From NCBI GenBank assembly GCA_963664465.2, contig CAXXSU010000009.1, positions 4,767-68,766 on the forward strand: 64,000 nt of DNA, given 5' to 3'. The notes under the pieces are model-generated. The model was not told the DNA's origin, made no database searches, and saw nothing but the letters and a program-made list of their open reading frames with translations. Each line of letters opens with the position of its first letter. Within the stretch, counting starts at the first letter, position 1. Below are positions 8,493 through 16,419 of the stretch, in pieces. Position numbers and translations under genes: made by a program. The DNA is from CAVOAK01 sp963664465 (GTDB lineage Bacteria > Pseudomonadota > Alphaproteobacteria > UBA8366 > CAVOAK01).

Positions 8493-9113
8493 ATGTTGAA
8501 AATTTGGGGTCGGCCGAACTCGATCAATGTGCAGAAAGTGTTGTGGTGCGCGACCGAGCTTGGCCTCGAATTTGAACGCACCGACGCTGGGGGGCCGTTC
8601 GGCGGTACCGATACGCCAGAATACCGGGCCATGAATCCGATGGGTCTGATCCCGACAATCGATGACGATGGTGTGATTCTTTGGGAATCTCACAGCTGCG
8701 TGCGTTATCTCACCGCAAAACATGATGCTGGCGGACTCTGGCCGACCGATGTGGCGATTCGCGCGGAGGCGGATAAGTGGATGGATTGGATTCTCAGCGC
8801 CGTCAATCCGTCCATGACCGTCGTGTTCAGAGGTCTCATCCGGACGCCGGAGGCCGAGCGCGATATGGCGGCGATCGAAGCGGCGAAAGGTGAAATGAAG
8901 CGACTTTGGGCCATCGTCGAGCAACGGCTCGCGGGCCGGGACTATCTGGCATCCGAGCGGCTTACGATCGCCGATCTTGTCGTCGGACCCTACGCCTACC
9001 GCTGGTTCGGGCTATTCGGGGACGACCCAGCCATGTCCAATATTGGGGCCTGGTATGAGCGTCTCGGGCTCCAGCAAGGGTTCCGCCAGCACGTCATGCA
9101 GCCATTGACCTAG
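8493..9113 (+). CDS. Glutathione S-transferase family protein
   Basis: This 206-residue protein has a thioredoxin-fold N-terminal domain (MLKIWGRPNSINVQKVLWC), the cis-Pro segment NPMGLIPTI, the glutathione-contact motif WESHSCVRYL, and a helical C-terminal domain with LTIADLVVGPYAYRW containing the N-capping box Asp. A Ser in the RPNSIN turn is the likely catalytic position. GGGAGACAAAAGCC precedes the ATG as a ribosome binding site. The substrate is not predictable. Confidence 0.85.
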   Translation: MLKIWGRPNSINVQKVLWCATELGLEFERTDAGGPFGGTDTPEYRAMNPMGLIPTIDDDGVILWESHSCVRYLTAKHDAGGLWPTDVAIRAEADKWMDWILSAVNPSMTVVFRGLIRTPEAERDMAAIEAAKGEMKRLWAIVEQRLAGRDYLASERLTIADLVVGPYAYRWFGLFGDDPAMSNIGAWYERLGLQQGFRQHVMQPLT

Positions 9114-9144
9114 TGTCCGACCGGTGGGCCAGCGACAGAGGTGT

Positions 9145-9909
9145 CTAGAGAAAGCCTTGATAGCGCTTTGGCACCACGGCGCGGTAAAGCATGTCGATAC
9201 AGCCGATATAGTCGAACACTGGAAGCCCGGTTGCCTGCTGAATATCGCTGGAAAAGGGCGAGAGGTTGGTGCACTCCACGAGCACTGCGCCAATTGACGA
9301 TTCGTCCTTGATTGCCGCCCTTACCGCATCCACAGCGTCGTCGCGCAAGCGGTCGACATCCATTGCAAGTGACTTGCCGTCCATGTGCGAGGCATTGAAT
9401 TCTTCTGAACCATCGAGGCCGGCCAGCACAACCGGCATATCCTTGGTGACCCCAACCGCCTCGAAGAATTCCCACGACAACTGACTTTTTGAAGCGGTCA
9501 ACACGCAGACACTCTTATTCTCCCCCAACATCTGCAGGATCGAGGGAATCATCATTAGCGGCGAAGAAAATACCGGGATCTCGACGGATTCGGCCAAGAC
9601 ATCCTGAATTAAGGAAAAAAAGCCGCAGCACGTGACGACGGCCCGCACTCCGTCGGCAGCCATGTCCTTTACGGCTTGGACGACAATCTCGACTTCCGGT
9701 TTTAGCGCCCCGTCATCAGTCCGAATCGGCGGAAAGGGGTTGACGCTAATACCCGGAATCACCTTCATCCGCACCGGGAAGTCGAAGGAGCAGGCATTGC
9801 CTACGTCACCCGGAGGCATTGCCTACGTCACCCGGGGGTAGCGTTTGCCGTCAAACATCAGTATGCCGATCGCTTCCCCATAGTGCGGCTTGCCGCCGAG
9901 TACTTTCAT
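9145..9909 (-). pseudogene. Aspartate/glutamate racemase superfamily protein with an in-frame TAG
   Basis: The intact reading frame would start at ATG 9909 (MKVLGGKPHYGEAIGILMFD) and run in frame to 9145, but codon 29 is TAG. Downstream the frame reads MPPGDVGNACSFDFPVRMK and shows racemase-type cysteines: AVVTCCGFF, and VLVECTNLSPFSSDIQ near the C terminus. The stop lies in a 22-bp exact tandem repeat at 9792-9835. Compared with the likely ancestral PRVPGDVGNA, the change is a net 15-bp in-frame insertion. Translation from the internal ATG at 9819 would lose the first beta strand. Related proteins include Asp/Glu/hydantoin racemases and maleate isomerase-like enzymes. Confidence 0.8.
9792..9835. 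repeat. 22-bp exact tandem duplication creating a stop codon
   Basis: Two perfect head-to-tail copies lie at 9792-9813 and 9814-9835. Read on the minus strand, the first-encountered copy contributes ACG TAG GCA ATG CCT before the frame resumes as CCG GGT GAC. The repeat falls exactly at the break in the racemase-family gene. Confidence 0.9.
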
Positions 9910-10094
9910 TCTGCTCTCGCTTTTTCTAACGGCTGGGTTACTGGATTACGCACCATACGACGTATGCAGTGGGTTCGCAGTATCCCAAGGTGACTATTTG
10001 CTGCGTCGAATGACCTGCTGGTTTGTCTCAGGGTGTCCTTCAAGACAGCTTTGTGATTGGGATGTGGCAACAAGAAACCCATGGCGCCACGAAA

Positions 10095-10118
10095 ACCGGC
10101 CGCCCAAAGGCGGCCGGT
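10095..10118 (-). terminator. Perfect 10-bp hairpin, terminator-like on the minus strand
   Basis: ACCGGCCGCC and GGCGGCCGGT flank a four-base loop. Read leftward, the stem is followed by a short T run (GGTTTTCG), as in a weak intrinsic terminator; read rightward there is no T run. It could insulate the racemase-family gene from leftward transcription. Confidence 0.5.
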
Positions 10119-10150
10119 CTGGTCGTCATCGACGTCTGTCTGTTTCTTTG

Positions 10151-10384
10151 TCAAATACGGGTTGCTTTAGATATCTCCCAGCCGTCTGTCTTGAACCAAA
10201 TGTCGAAGCGCGATTGCAACCAGCCGTCTTCCTGACGTTGGACAATCCTTCTCTTGATTGAAAATTGGCAGCGGAGACGATTGCCGAATGCCCGGCTCGC
10301 GGCGGATGTCAGCGGACTTCGTCGGCAATGCGAGAGCCTTGACGACTTGATTGAACGGGGACCTCGTCTGATACTGCAAGCCAA
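10151..10384 (-). pseudogene. Possible 3' relic of an unidentified gene
   Basis: A minus-strand frame ends at 10151, just upstream of the leftward terminator-like hairpin. Its last part (EDGWLQSRFDIWFKTDGWEI) has the look of the final strands of a small NTF2-fold protein, but the N-terminal portion looks non-coding. It is listed only because of the frame and the hairpin; I cannot name a family. Confidence 0.2.
10347..10375 (+). promoter_or_regulatory. Promoter-like -35/-10 pair before the hydratase operon
   Basis: TTGATT (10347-10352) and GATACT (10370-10375) are separated by 17 bp and end 29 bp before the first ATG of the operon. The match is moderate and position-based only. Confidence 0.35.
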
Positions 10385-10404
10385 TCAACGAAGGTACTTC
10401 GAGG

Positions 10405-10719
10405 ATGCGACGTCACCACGATATGGGGGGACTTGATGGTGGGCCTGTAGACCCACACGGGCACGACCCCGAACCTTGGGAAAAGCGCGTTAACGCGATT
10501 ACCCGGTTGCTGGGAGACGACAAACGAAGCCTGCTCCGCGTTGATGAATTGCGCCGAGCAATCGAAGATATGGCGCCCGAGGAATACGATGCTGCCGGCT
10601 ACTATGGGCGCTGGGCTGCTGCGATGGCCGCGCTTATGATCGAGAAAGGTGTCGTCACAATCGATGAGTTGCGCGCGAAACTGGCGGAGCTGCAGCCCGA
10701 GGATCAGGAGCATGACTAG
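10405..10719 (+). CDS. Nitrile hydratase/thiocyanate hydrolase beta-type subunit, N-terminal half
   Basis: The 104-residue protein starts MRRHHDMGGLDG, matching the HDxGG start typical of nitrile hydratase beta subunits, and continues with a helical region (WEKRVNAITRLL, YDAAGYYGRWAAAMAALMIEKG, TIDELRAKL). It covers only the N-terminal half of a usual beta chain of about 220 residues; the other half is the next gene. The same split is known from thiocyanate hydrolase (ScnB/ScnA) and from three-subunit nitrile hydratases. AAGG at 10391-10394 is a plausible ribosome binding site. The stop TAG directly abuts the next ATG. Confidence 0.8.
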   Translation: MRRHHDMGGLDGGPVDPHGHDPEPWEKRVNAITRLLGDDKRSLLRVDELRRAIEDMAPEEYDAAGYYGRWAAAMAALMIEKGVVTIDELRAKLAELQPEDQEHD

Positions 10720-11001
10720 ATGACGGGATTCTCGATAGGTGAGCAGGTGCGTGTTCGCCGCGGCGATCCGCCGGGCCATATTCGCACGCCCTATTACGCA
10801 CGCGGCAAGGAAGGCACCGTTGAACGCATTTGCGGTTGCTTCCGCAACCCGGAAGAACTCGCCTACGGGCGCTTGGACGGGTCAATGGAAACCCTATACC
10901 GTGTGCGCTTCAATCAACGCGCCTTGTGGCCGGACTATCGGGGCCAGTCCACCGATACGGTCGATATCGAGATATTCGAGCATTGGCTCGAGCAGGTGTA
11001 G
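10720..11001 (+). CDS. Nitrile hydratase/thiocyanate hydrolase beta-type subunit, C-terminal SH3-like half
   Basis: The 93-residue protein is the SH3-like barrel domain of the beta chain: FSIGEQVRVRRGDPPGHIRTP, YYARGKEGTVERICGCF, and YRVRFNQRALWP ending in a conserved IFEHWLE segment. It starts immediately after the previous stop, which implies translational coupling and equal amounts of the two halves. In the family this domain packs against the metal-bearing alpha chain and supplies arginines that contact the modified cysteines. Confidence 0.85.
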   Translation: MTGFSIGEQVRVRRGDPPGHIRTPYYARGKEGTVERICGCFRNPEELAYGRLDGSMETLYRVRFNQRALWPDYRGQSTDTVDIEIFEHWLEQV

Positions 11002-11027
11002 GCTATCGTTTCCCAAGGAATGCAGGC

Positions 11028-11642
11028 ATGAGCGAACATCACGATCACGCACCGCCGCCGGATGTGGATGGGCCGCTGACCTACCATCAAAAGCTTGCGC
11101 AAGCGCTTGAAATCCTGCTCGTGGAGAAAGGCGTATTTTCCGCCAACGAGATGCGAACCGCGATCGAAGAGTTGGATGCACGCGACCCAGCGGACGGTGC
11201 AAAATTGGTCGCCAGGGCTTGGATGGACGGGGATTTCAAGGCGCTTCTCCTTAGCGACACCAAATCTGCGGCGGCCGAATTCGGCATTGATACCGGTGAT
11301 GTCAACATCGTGGTGATGGAGAACACACCGGCTATTCACAACCTCATCGTTTGCACATTGTGTTCCTGCTATCCGCGAACGCTGATCGGCCTGCCACCCG
11401 ACTGGTACAAGTCGCAGAATTACCGCCGCCGGGCCGTCCGTGAACCACGCGCCGTCATAGCTGAATTTGGTACCGTCATACCTGATGACGTGGAGGTCCG
11501 TGTCCACGACAGCACGGCCGATCTGCGCTACATGGTGCTACCGATGCGGCCGGATGGAAGCGACGGCATGGACGAGGAAGCATTGGCGGCGCTTGTCACC
11601 CGCGATTGTTTGGTCGGAGTCACCAATCCGACGGTGCCGTAA
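11028..11642 (+). CDS. Nitrile hydratase alpha/thiocyanate hydrolase gamma-type subunit, cobalt type
   Basis: The 204-residue catalytic subunit carries the metal-binding motif VCTLCSCYPR. A Thr between the first two residues of this C-T-L-C-S-C motif marks cobalt rather than iron enzymes, and the second and third Cys are the ones oxidised in the family. Further conserved blocks are LGLPP-like IGLPPDWYKS, YRRRAVREPRAVIAEFG, VRVHDSTADLRYMVLPMRP and LVTRDCLVGV. AAGGA precedes the ATG. Nitriles, or thiocyanate by analogy with ScnC, are the likely substrates, with amide or carbonyl sulfide plus ammonia as products; sequence alone does not decide. No separate activator gene is seen next to it. Confidence 0.9.
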   Translation: MSEHHDHAPPPDVDGPLTYHQKLAQALEILLVEKGVFSANEMRTAIEELDARDPADGAKLVARAWMDGDFKALLLSDTKSAAAEFGIDTGDVNIVVMENTPAIHNLIVCTLCSCYPRTLIGLPPDWYKSQNYRRRAVREPRAVIAEFGTVIPDDVEVRVHDSTADLRYMVLPMRPDGSDGMDEEALAALVTRDCLVGVTNPTVP

Positions 11643-11701
11643 ATCTGAATGTTGATGACCGCAGGATTCGCTAGGACCATGCGCCCAAGTTGGAATTGCC
11701 A

Positions 11702-12298
11702 ATGATCCACAGGCGTTACCTCACGCTGCTTTTGATTTTCATCGCGGCGTTGGGAGGATGTTATTTCCCGTCCGATTACGAGGCAGACCTGAGTATCGAG
11801 GCAGACGGGAAATACGCGTTTCGCTATGTCGGCGAGTTGTCTTACCTACCGTTGCTGCAAAAACTTTCCGATGAGGACGTTTCGGCTGAGGAGATTCAGG
11901 TGCTGGTGGAGGCGGCGCGTGAGGATCTCGCCCGCGACAAATCGTTCCAGGAAATCACCTTTGTTCGGGGCGCAAAGTTCCGTGTGCGCTACGAGCGACA
12001 GGGCGATATCCTTGATGAGAAGTCCTTCAACTTCGTGCGCTTCAACTCGCGCTTCTTTTCAATGCACCGGCTCGAGGACGGTACGGTGAAGATCGTGGGC
12101 AACCGACCGCCGCAGAGTTACGTTCCCCAACTCAACAAGATGGGGCTTCGCCCAAACGGCATTTTCCGGGTTTGGACGAGCGCCAACGCGGTTGATAACA
12201 ATGCGGATGCTGTCGAAGGTGAGGCGAAGCGGGTCTACGCATGGATCCTTGCGGATTTGACGCAGCAGCCACCTTATCTGGTCTTGCAAATCCCCTAA
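11702..12298 (+). CDS. Putative lipoprotein of unknown function
   Basis: The 198-residue protein starts at ATG 11702 with a hydrophobic signal (LTLLLIFIAALGGC) whose LGGC lipobox predicts a lipid-anchored protein. The mature part begins YFPSDYEADLSIEADGKYAF and contains a central charged helix (EEIQVLVEAAREDLARDK) followed by beta-rich sequence; I recognise no family. It lies 59 bp downstream of the hydratase catalytic subunit on the same strand and may be co-transcribed, but nothing ties it functionally to that enzyme. Confidence 0.75.
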   Translation: MIHRRYLTLLLIFIAALGGCYFPSDYEADLSIEADGKYAFRYVGELSYLPLLQKLSDEDVSAEEIQVLVEAAREDLARDKSFQEITFVRGAKFRVRYERQGDILDEKSFNFVRFNSRFFSMHRLEDGTVKIVGNRPPQSYVPQLNKMGLRPNGIFRVWTSANAVDNNADAVEGEAKRVYAWILADLTQQPPYLVLQIP

Positions 12299-12378
12299 CG
12301 GGGTTTGCCGCCTCCCCTGGTTGTGGCCCAGCTAGAACCGAGGCCACAGGCCGGCTTGCGGGTCCGCTTTGTCTTCGC

Positions 12379-12677
12379 TTATTGATTCGCCACAGCGAGT
12401 GCCGTGCGTTCTGCGAACCAGGCATAGAGATGTCCACACAGGCCGCCGAGGACAATCCAAATCAGGGCGGCGGTTACCAGCGATGCGACGGCGAACTGGG
12501 CAGCAAGCTCTGCTGGCACAACGCTTGTCGATGTTGCAGGGTGGGGGCGCCGATAATGTGCGGTAGCGCGATCAGCACAGCGCCGGCAAGCCGTGCCCAA
12601 AGTTGCCGTTGCAGGACCGCCAAGCCCAGGCCGCTGCGGGTTGCAATACCGTAACCAAGTGACTGACTGCGTGACAT
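12379..12677 (-). pseudogene. cbtA: Remnant of cobalt transporter gene cbtA, truncated and frameshifted
   Basis: A minus-strand frame with a good ribosome binding site (GGAAGGTGAA) and ATG at 12677 reads MSRSQSLGYG, then jumps into what I recognise as the C-terminal third of CbtA (LAGAVLIALPHIIGAP). After the GAP motif, a one-base loss in a C run (G run at 12543-12547 on the plus strand) shifts the frame; the next frame continues HPATSTSVVPAELAAQFAVA, then a membrane segment, to TAA at 12379. CbtB and most of CbtA are missing. The piece sits behind a cobalamin riboswitch, the usual position of cbtBA in alphaproteobacteria. The family call rests on remembered motif resemblance. Confidence 0.65.
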
Positions 12678-12743
12678 TTCACCTTCCGTGCCCGTCATGC
12701 AACATGTTGCTCCCTCGCTACACCGCATTTGATGGCGCACAAG

Positions 12744-12874
12744 GGCGGTGGCAGGTCTCCTGGCTTGCGGACCTAAACTACTGTCCAGACCTTCCCAGGG
12801 GGTCGTCCCGGTGCCGCGATGGACAGTCGTTTCCGCTCACAGTTGCGGGGGCAGTCGCGGAATGGGCCAAGCCA
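12744..12874 (-). promoter_or_regulatory. Cobalamin riboswitch (B12 element)
   Basis: Read on the minus strand, the region contains CTGCCCCCGCAACTGTGAGC, then GGGAAGG, and near its 3' end AAGCCAGGAGACCTGCC, the conserved core blocks of cobalamin riboswitches in the right order and spacing. It ends about 65 bp before the cbt remnant start. The 5' peripheral part is short, so the upstream limit is approximate. It would repress the downstream gene when B12 is abundant, but that gene is now broken. Confidence 0.85.
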
Positions 12875-13025
12875 CTTTAATCTATTGCACTTTTAGCTAG
12901 GCTGCACCGCGATCCCACTTGATCTCAAACCGAGAAAACCACCGTCGCGGGCAAGCATGCGGGCCGTGTAAGCCATGGTCAACGGTCAACCGTGCTGCCG
13001 TTATTCGTCCTACGCGGCGGACAGG

Positions 13026-13664
13026 TTAAGAGGCTTGGTCGAGGTATGCGCCAATGGTTTGCGCCATGCGCGACGGGTCGGTGCCGTGCGAAAACATTGT
13101 CAGAAATTTCCCATCGCGTCCCATCAGATAAACGAACGATGAGTGGTCCATCAGGTATTCCGTGGCTTGAGGATCGTCGACCTTGGCATAAAAGACCCTA
13201 TAAACGTCTGCGGCCCGCTTGATTTGCTCGGACGTGCCCGTGAGGCCGACCAGTCGCGGGTGAAAATGTGCAACATATTGTGAGATATACTCGACCGTAT
13301 CCCGTTCGGGGTCGATGGTGATGAAAAGGGGCCGCACGGATACCGCTTTGTCGCCGAGTTCGTCGAGCGCAGTTGCCAAATTCTGCAGTTCGGTTGGGCA
13401 AATGTCCGGGCAGAAGGTGTAGCCGAATACCACGAGAAGAAATTCGCCGCGATAATCGGCATCGGTAACCGCCTTCCCGGAGTGATCGACGAGCTCGAAG
13501 GGACCGCCCACCTCGACCAGCGGCTGAAATCCGGCGAGACCGTCTTGACTGGGGGCTACCGCTACCTGAGTCAATTGGTACCAGGCAATTATCGCAGCCG
13601 TCGCAATCGCCGCAAGGGCGGCGAGTATTGCGCTGATCATGGCGGGCGAAAGTGGTGGTCGCAT
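13026..13664 (-). CDS. SCO1/SenC family copper chaperone for cytochrome c oxidase
   Basis: This is a membrane-anchored thioredoxin-fold protein of about 212 residues. An N-terminal transmembrane segment (ISAILAALAAIATAAIIAWY) is followed by FGYTFCPDICPTEL with the CxxxC copper site and MDHSSFVYLM with the third ligand His. The protein acts on the periplasmic side in delivering copper to the CuA centre of cytochrome oxidase. ATG at 13664 (MRPPLSPAM) or 13640 (MISAIL) can serve as start; neither has a clear Shine-Dalgarno. No cytochrome oxidase genes are adjacent. Confidence 0.88.
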   Translation of the reverse strand: MRPPLSPAMISAILAALAAIATAAIIAWYQLTQVAVAPSQDGLAGFQPLVEVGGPFELVDHSGKAVTDADYRGEFLLVVFGYTFCPDICPTELQNLATALDELGDKAVSVRPLFITIDPERDTVEYISQYVAHFHPRLVGLTGTSEQIKRAADVYRVFYAKVDDPQATEYLMDHSSFVYLMGRDGKFLTMFSHGTDPSRMAQTIGAYLDQAS

Positions 13665-13952
13665 TGGAGGTGTAGGTATCGCTCGGCGTGGTGGGTCGAT
13701 ACGAGGGACTTGATATAGAGTGTTGCGGACGTATTTCGAGTGGACAAATCGACGCATAATGCCGAACGGATCAAATTGTGTTGCGGCAAGGCGGTATTGC
13801 AGCGGGGCGGCGTTGCGAGAGCCCTTACAAGCGAGGAAGAAACAACCACGCATTTCAATCCGCATCCGGTCTTTGCCTAATTGCTGCCACATGTGGGCGC
13901 GATTTTGGCGCACGGCGGCTAGCTGCTAAACTTTTAAGAGGAGGTCCGAGCC

Positions 13953-14651
13953 ATGCTACAGACAATCGCCCTTGTCGATGATGACCGAAATATTCTCACA
14001 TCGGTGGCGATGACGCTGGAGTCCGAGGGCTACCAAGTGCGGACCTATATCGACGGCGAAGACGCGCTGCGCGGCATGTCTCAGCAACCGGTCGACCTGG
14101 CAATCCTCGACATCAAGATGCCGCGCATGGACGGTATGGAGCTCCTGCAGCGTCTCCGCCGGACCAGCAGCGTTCCGGTGATCTTTCTCACCTCAAAAGA
14201 CGATGAAATCGATGAGATGCTCGGGCTCAGAATGGGTGCCGACGATTACATTACAAAACCGTTCTCGCAGCGTTTGCTGATCGAACGGATTCGCTCGCTT
14301 CTGCGTCGCGTGGAGCTGCAGGAGAGCGGTGCGGCTGCTGACGGCGACGGTGTGTTGGTGCGCGGTGACCTCGTTCTCGATGCGGACCGGCACCTGTGTA
14401 CCTGGAAGGCCCAGCACATTTCACTGACGGTGACCGAATTCCTGCTTCTTAAGGCCTTGGCCCAGCGTCCGGGTCATGTGAAGTCGCGCGACCAGCTTAT
14501 GGATGCCGCCTATGGCGAAAGCATATATGTGGATGACCGGACAATCGACAGCCATATCAAGCGTTTGAGAAAAAAATTCCGGCAGGTCGAGCCGGAGTTT
14601 GCACAGGTCGAGACACTATACGGCGTCGGCTATCGCTATCGCGACAGTTGA
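13953..14651 (+). CDS. chvI: Response regulator, ChvI type
   Basis: The 232-residue OmpR-family regulator has a receiver domain with ALVDDDRNI acidic pocket, the phosphoacceptor in AILDIKMP, the signalling Thr in FLTSKDDEID and Lys in YITKPF, followed by a winged-helix DNA-binding domain (RPGHVKSRDQLMDAAYG, TIDSHIKRLRKKFR, LYGVGYRY). AGGAGG sits just upstream of the ATG. The adjoining histidine kinase with a stimulus-sensing domain and downstream rapZ identify the ChvI/ChvG pair, which controls envelope and acid-stress responses in alphaproteobacteria. Confidence 0.9.
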   Translation: MLQTIALVDDDRNILTSVAMTLESEGYQVRTYIDGEDALRGMSQQPVDLAILDIKMPRMDGMELLQRLRRTSSVPVIFLTSKDDEIDEMLGLRMGADDYITKPFSQRLLIERIRSLLRRVELQESGAAADGDGVLVRGDLVLDADRHLCTWKAQHISLTVTEFLLLKALAQRPGHVKSRDQLMDAAYGESIYVDDRTIDSHIKRLRKKFRQVEPEFAQVETLYGVGYRYRDS

Positions 14652-14656
14652 GAGGA

Positions 14657-16285
14657 ATGTCTGAGCGCAAATCCATCCGCGATTTGAATGTGCCGTTGCG
14701 GCGCAAGCGCATATCGCCGCTCACGCGCAGGATTCTCGCAATCAATATATTGGCGTTGGCGATCCCAATCGGTGGACTGCTTTATCTTGGTCCATATCGG
14801 GATGGTCTAATCATCTCGGAACTGGAAGCGCTGCAAATCGAGAGTGGGATCTTCGCCGGTGCCGTTGGCGAAAGTGCGATCGAGAGCGTGGCGCCCGGGT
14901 ACCAAGCGCTCAATCTGGTCCCGGCCCGCGATATGATTCGGCGGTTGAGCGCTACAACTCGGGTGCGGGCACGGCTATTCGTTGCTCGCGGTGCGTTGGT
15001 CGCAGACAGTCGGCTGCTTTTGGGCAGCGGCGGAATCGTGCGGGTACAGGACTTGCCCCCGCCGGATAACTCAAACACGGTGTTCGATCCTGTGATCGAT
15101 GCATTGGATTGGATCGCCGGCCAATTTCCGCGACACGATCCATACGAGCTTTATCAAGAGCCGAACGCGCAAAATGCATCGGTCTACGACGAAGTCAAAC
15201 GCGCATTGGATGGCGAAGCAAGCGGCCGGGTTCGTATCGATGGCAAAGGTGGACTGGTCTTGTCTTACTCTCAGCCTGTGCAACGCTATCGTCAGGTGCT
15301 TGCCTCGGTAATGCTGTCCAAGGACGGCACGGAAATCGAGGCCACGGTCCGCAATGTCCGCCTCACCATATTGCAGATTTTTGCTGGCGCCTTGGTTATC
15401 ACCGTCCTTTTGTCGTTCTATCTCGCCGGCACGATTGTCAGACCGGTGCGGATGTTGGCGGCGGCTGCGGAACGCGTGCGCCATGGACTGGGCCGCGAAA
15501 GTCAACAGATTCCCGATTTGACCAAACGCGGCGATGAAATTGGCGAATTGTCGGCGGTGTTGCGAGAAATGACCGATGCGCTTCATGCACGTATGGATGC
15601 GATCGAGAAGTTTGCGGCCGATGTCAGCCACGAGATCAAGAACCCTCTGACGTCATTGCGCAGCGCCGTCGAGACCGCTGCGCGAGTGCAAGACCCCGGT
15701 CAGCAGCGCAAGCTTATGAGTATTATCGTCGAAGACGTAGAGCGTCTCGATCGTCTGATCAGCGATATTTCGAATGCGTCTAGACTGGATGCGGAATTGA
15801 GCCGAGCCGAGCTGGAGCTGGTCGACGTTGCGGAGATGCTCGACATATTGTCGAATCTCCCCAATTCGGCTGACAACGCGCGCACTCCGGCGACGGTTGA
15901 ACTTACGAGCGACCGGGAGCTTCAAGTCAGCGCCAACGGCGACCGCCTCATGCAAGTATTTCGCAATCTCATAGATAACGCCACAAGCTTCTCACCACCC
16001 GATGGCAAGATCCTCCTCAAAGGCACCCGCAACGGCAAATTCATTGAGGTTGCCGTTGAGGATCAGGGCCCTGGCGTACCGGAGGGCAAACTTGATGAGG
16101 TCTTTGACCGATTCTACACGGAGCGACCGCGGGGCGAGAAATTTGGCACTCATTCTGGTCTCGGACTCTCCATTTCAAAGCAGATCATTGAAGCGCATGG
16201 CGGTACGATCCACGCGGAAAATCGCTATGACGACGATGGTGCCGTAGACGGCGCGCGTTTTGTCGTGCGCTTGCCTGCGGTTTGA
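14657..16285 (+). CDS. chvG: Sensor histidine kinase, ChvG type
   Basis: The 542-residue membrane kinase has a first transmembrane segment (RILAINILALAIPIGGLLYL), a periplasmic sensing domain (residues 50-230), a second membrane helix (ILQIFAGALVITVLLSFYLA), a HAMP linker, the phosphoacceptor box FAADVSHEIKNPLTSLRSAV, and ATPase motifs including NLIDNATSFSP, DQGPGVP and GLGLSISKQI. ATG 14657 is chosen; a TTG at 14648 overlaps the chvI stop, showing tight coupling. It is expected to phosphorylate ChvI. Confidence 0.9.
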   Translation: MSERKSIRDLNVPLRRKRISPLTRRILAINILALAIPIGGLLYLGPYRDGLIISELEALQIESGIFAGAVGESAIESVAPGYQALNLVPARDMIRRLSATTRVRARLFVARGALVADSRLLLGSGGIVRVQDLPPPDNSNTVFDPVIDALDWIAGQFPRHDPYELYQEPNAQNASVYDEVKRALDGEASGRVRIDGKGGLVLSYSQPVQRYRQVLASVMLSKDGTEIEATVRNVRLTILQIFAGALVITVLLSFYLAGTIVRPVRMLAAAAERVRHGLGRESQQIPDLTKRGDEIGELSAVLREMTDALHARMDAIEKFAADVSHEIKNPLTSLRSAVETAARVQDPGQQRKLMSIIVEDVERLDRLISDISNASRLDAELSRAELELVDVAEMLDILSNLPNSADNARTPATVELTSDRELQVSANGDRLMQVFRNLIDNATSFSPPDGKILLKGTRNGKFIEVAVEDQGPGVPEGKLDEVFDRFYTERPRGEKFGTHSGLGLSISKQIIEAHGGTIHAENRYDDDGAVDGARFVVRLPAV

Positions 16286-16419
16286 TATCGATGGTGGCGA
16301 CCGCTGAGAAATCCATTCAATCCCCTCGCCCCGAGCGACCCCACCCAAGGCAAGAGCCTGGAAGTTGGGCCGGACTTCGAAACTGACCGAAAATGGCAGA
16401 CCGGAGGGACGACGGAAAC

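Larger units (their letters stand above)
9910..10404. other. Intergenic stretch upstream of the nitrile hydratase-like operon
   Basis: No intact gene is recognisable in these 495 bases. They hold a strong hairpin at 10095-10118, a possible 3' gene relic on the minus strand ending at 10151, and a promoter-like pair at 10347-10375 in front of the hydratase genes. Confidence 0.5.

Noticed and set aside
12992..13222. Short plus-strand frame over the sco1 3' end
   Set aside because: It runs opposite to a clear Sco1 coding sequence with the copper-site motifs and has no ribosome binding site or protein-like composition.
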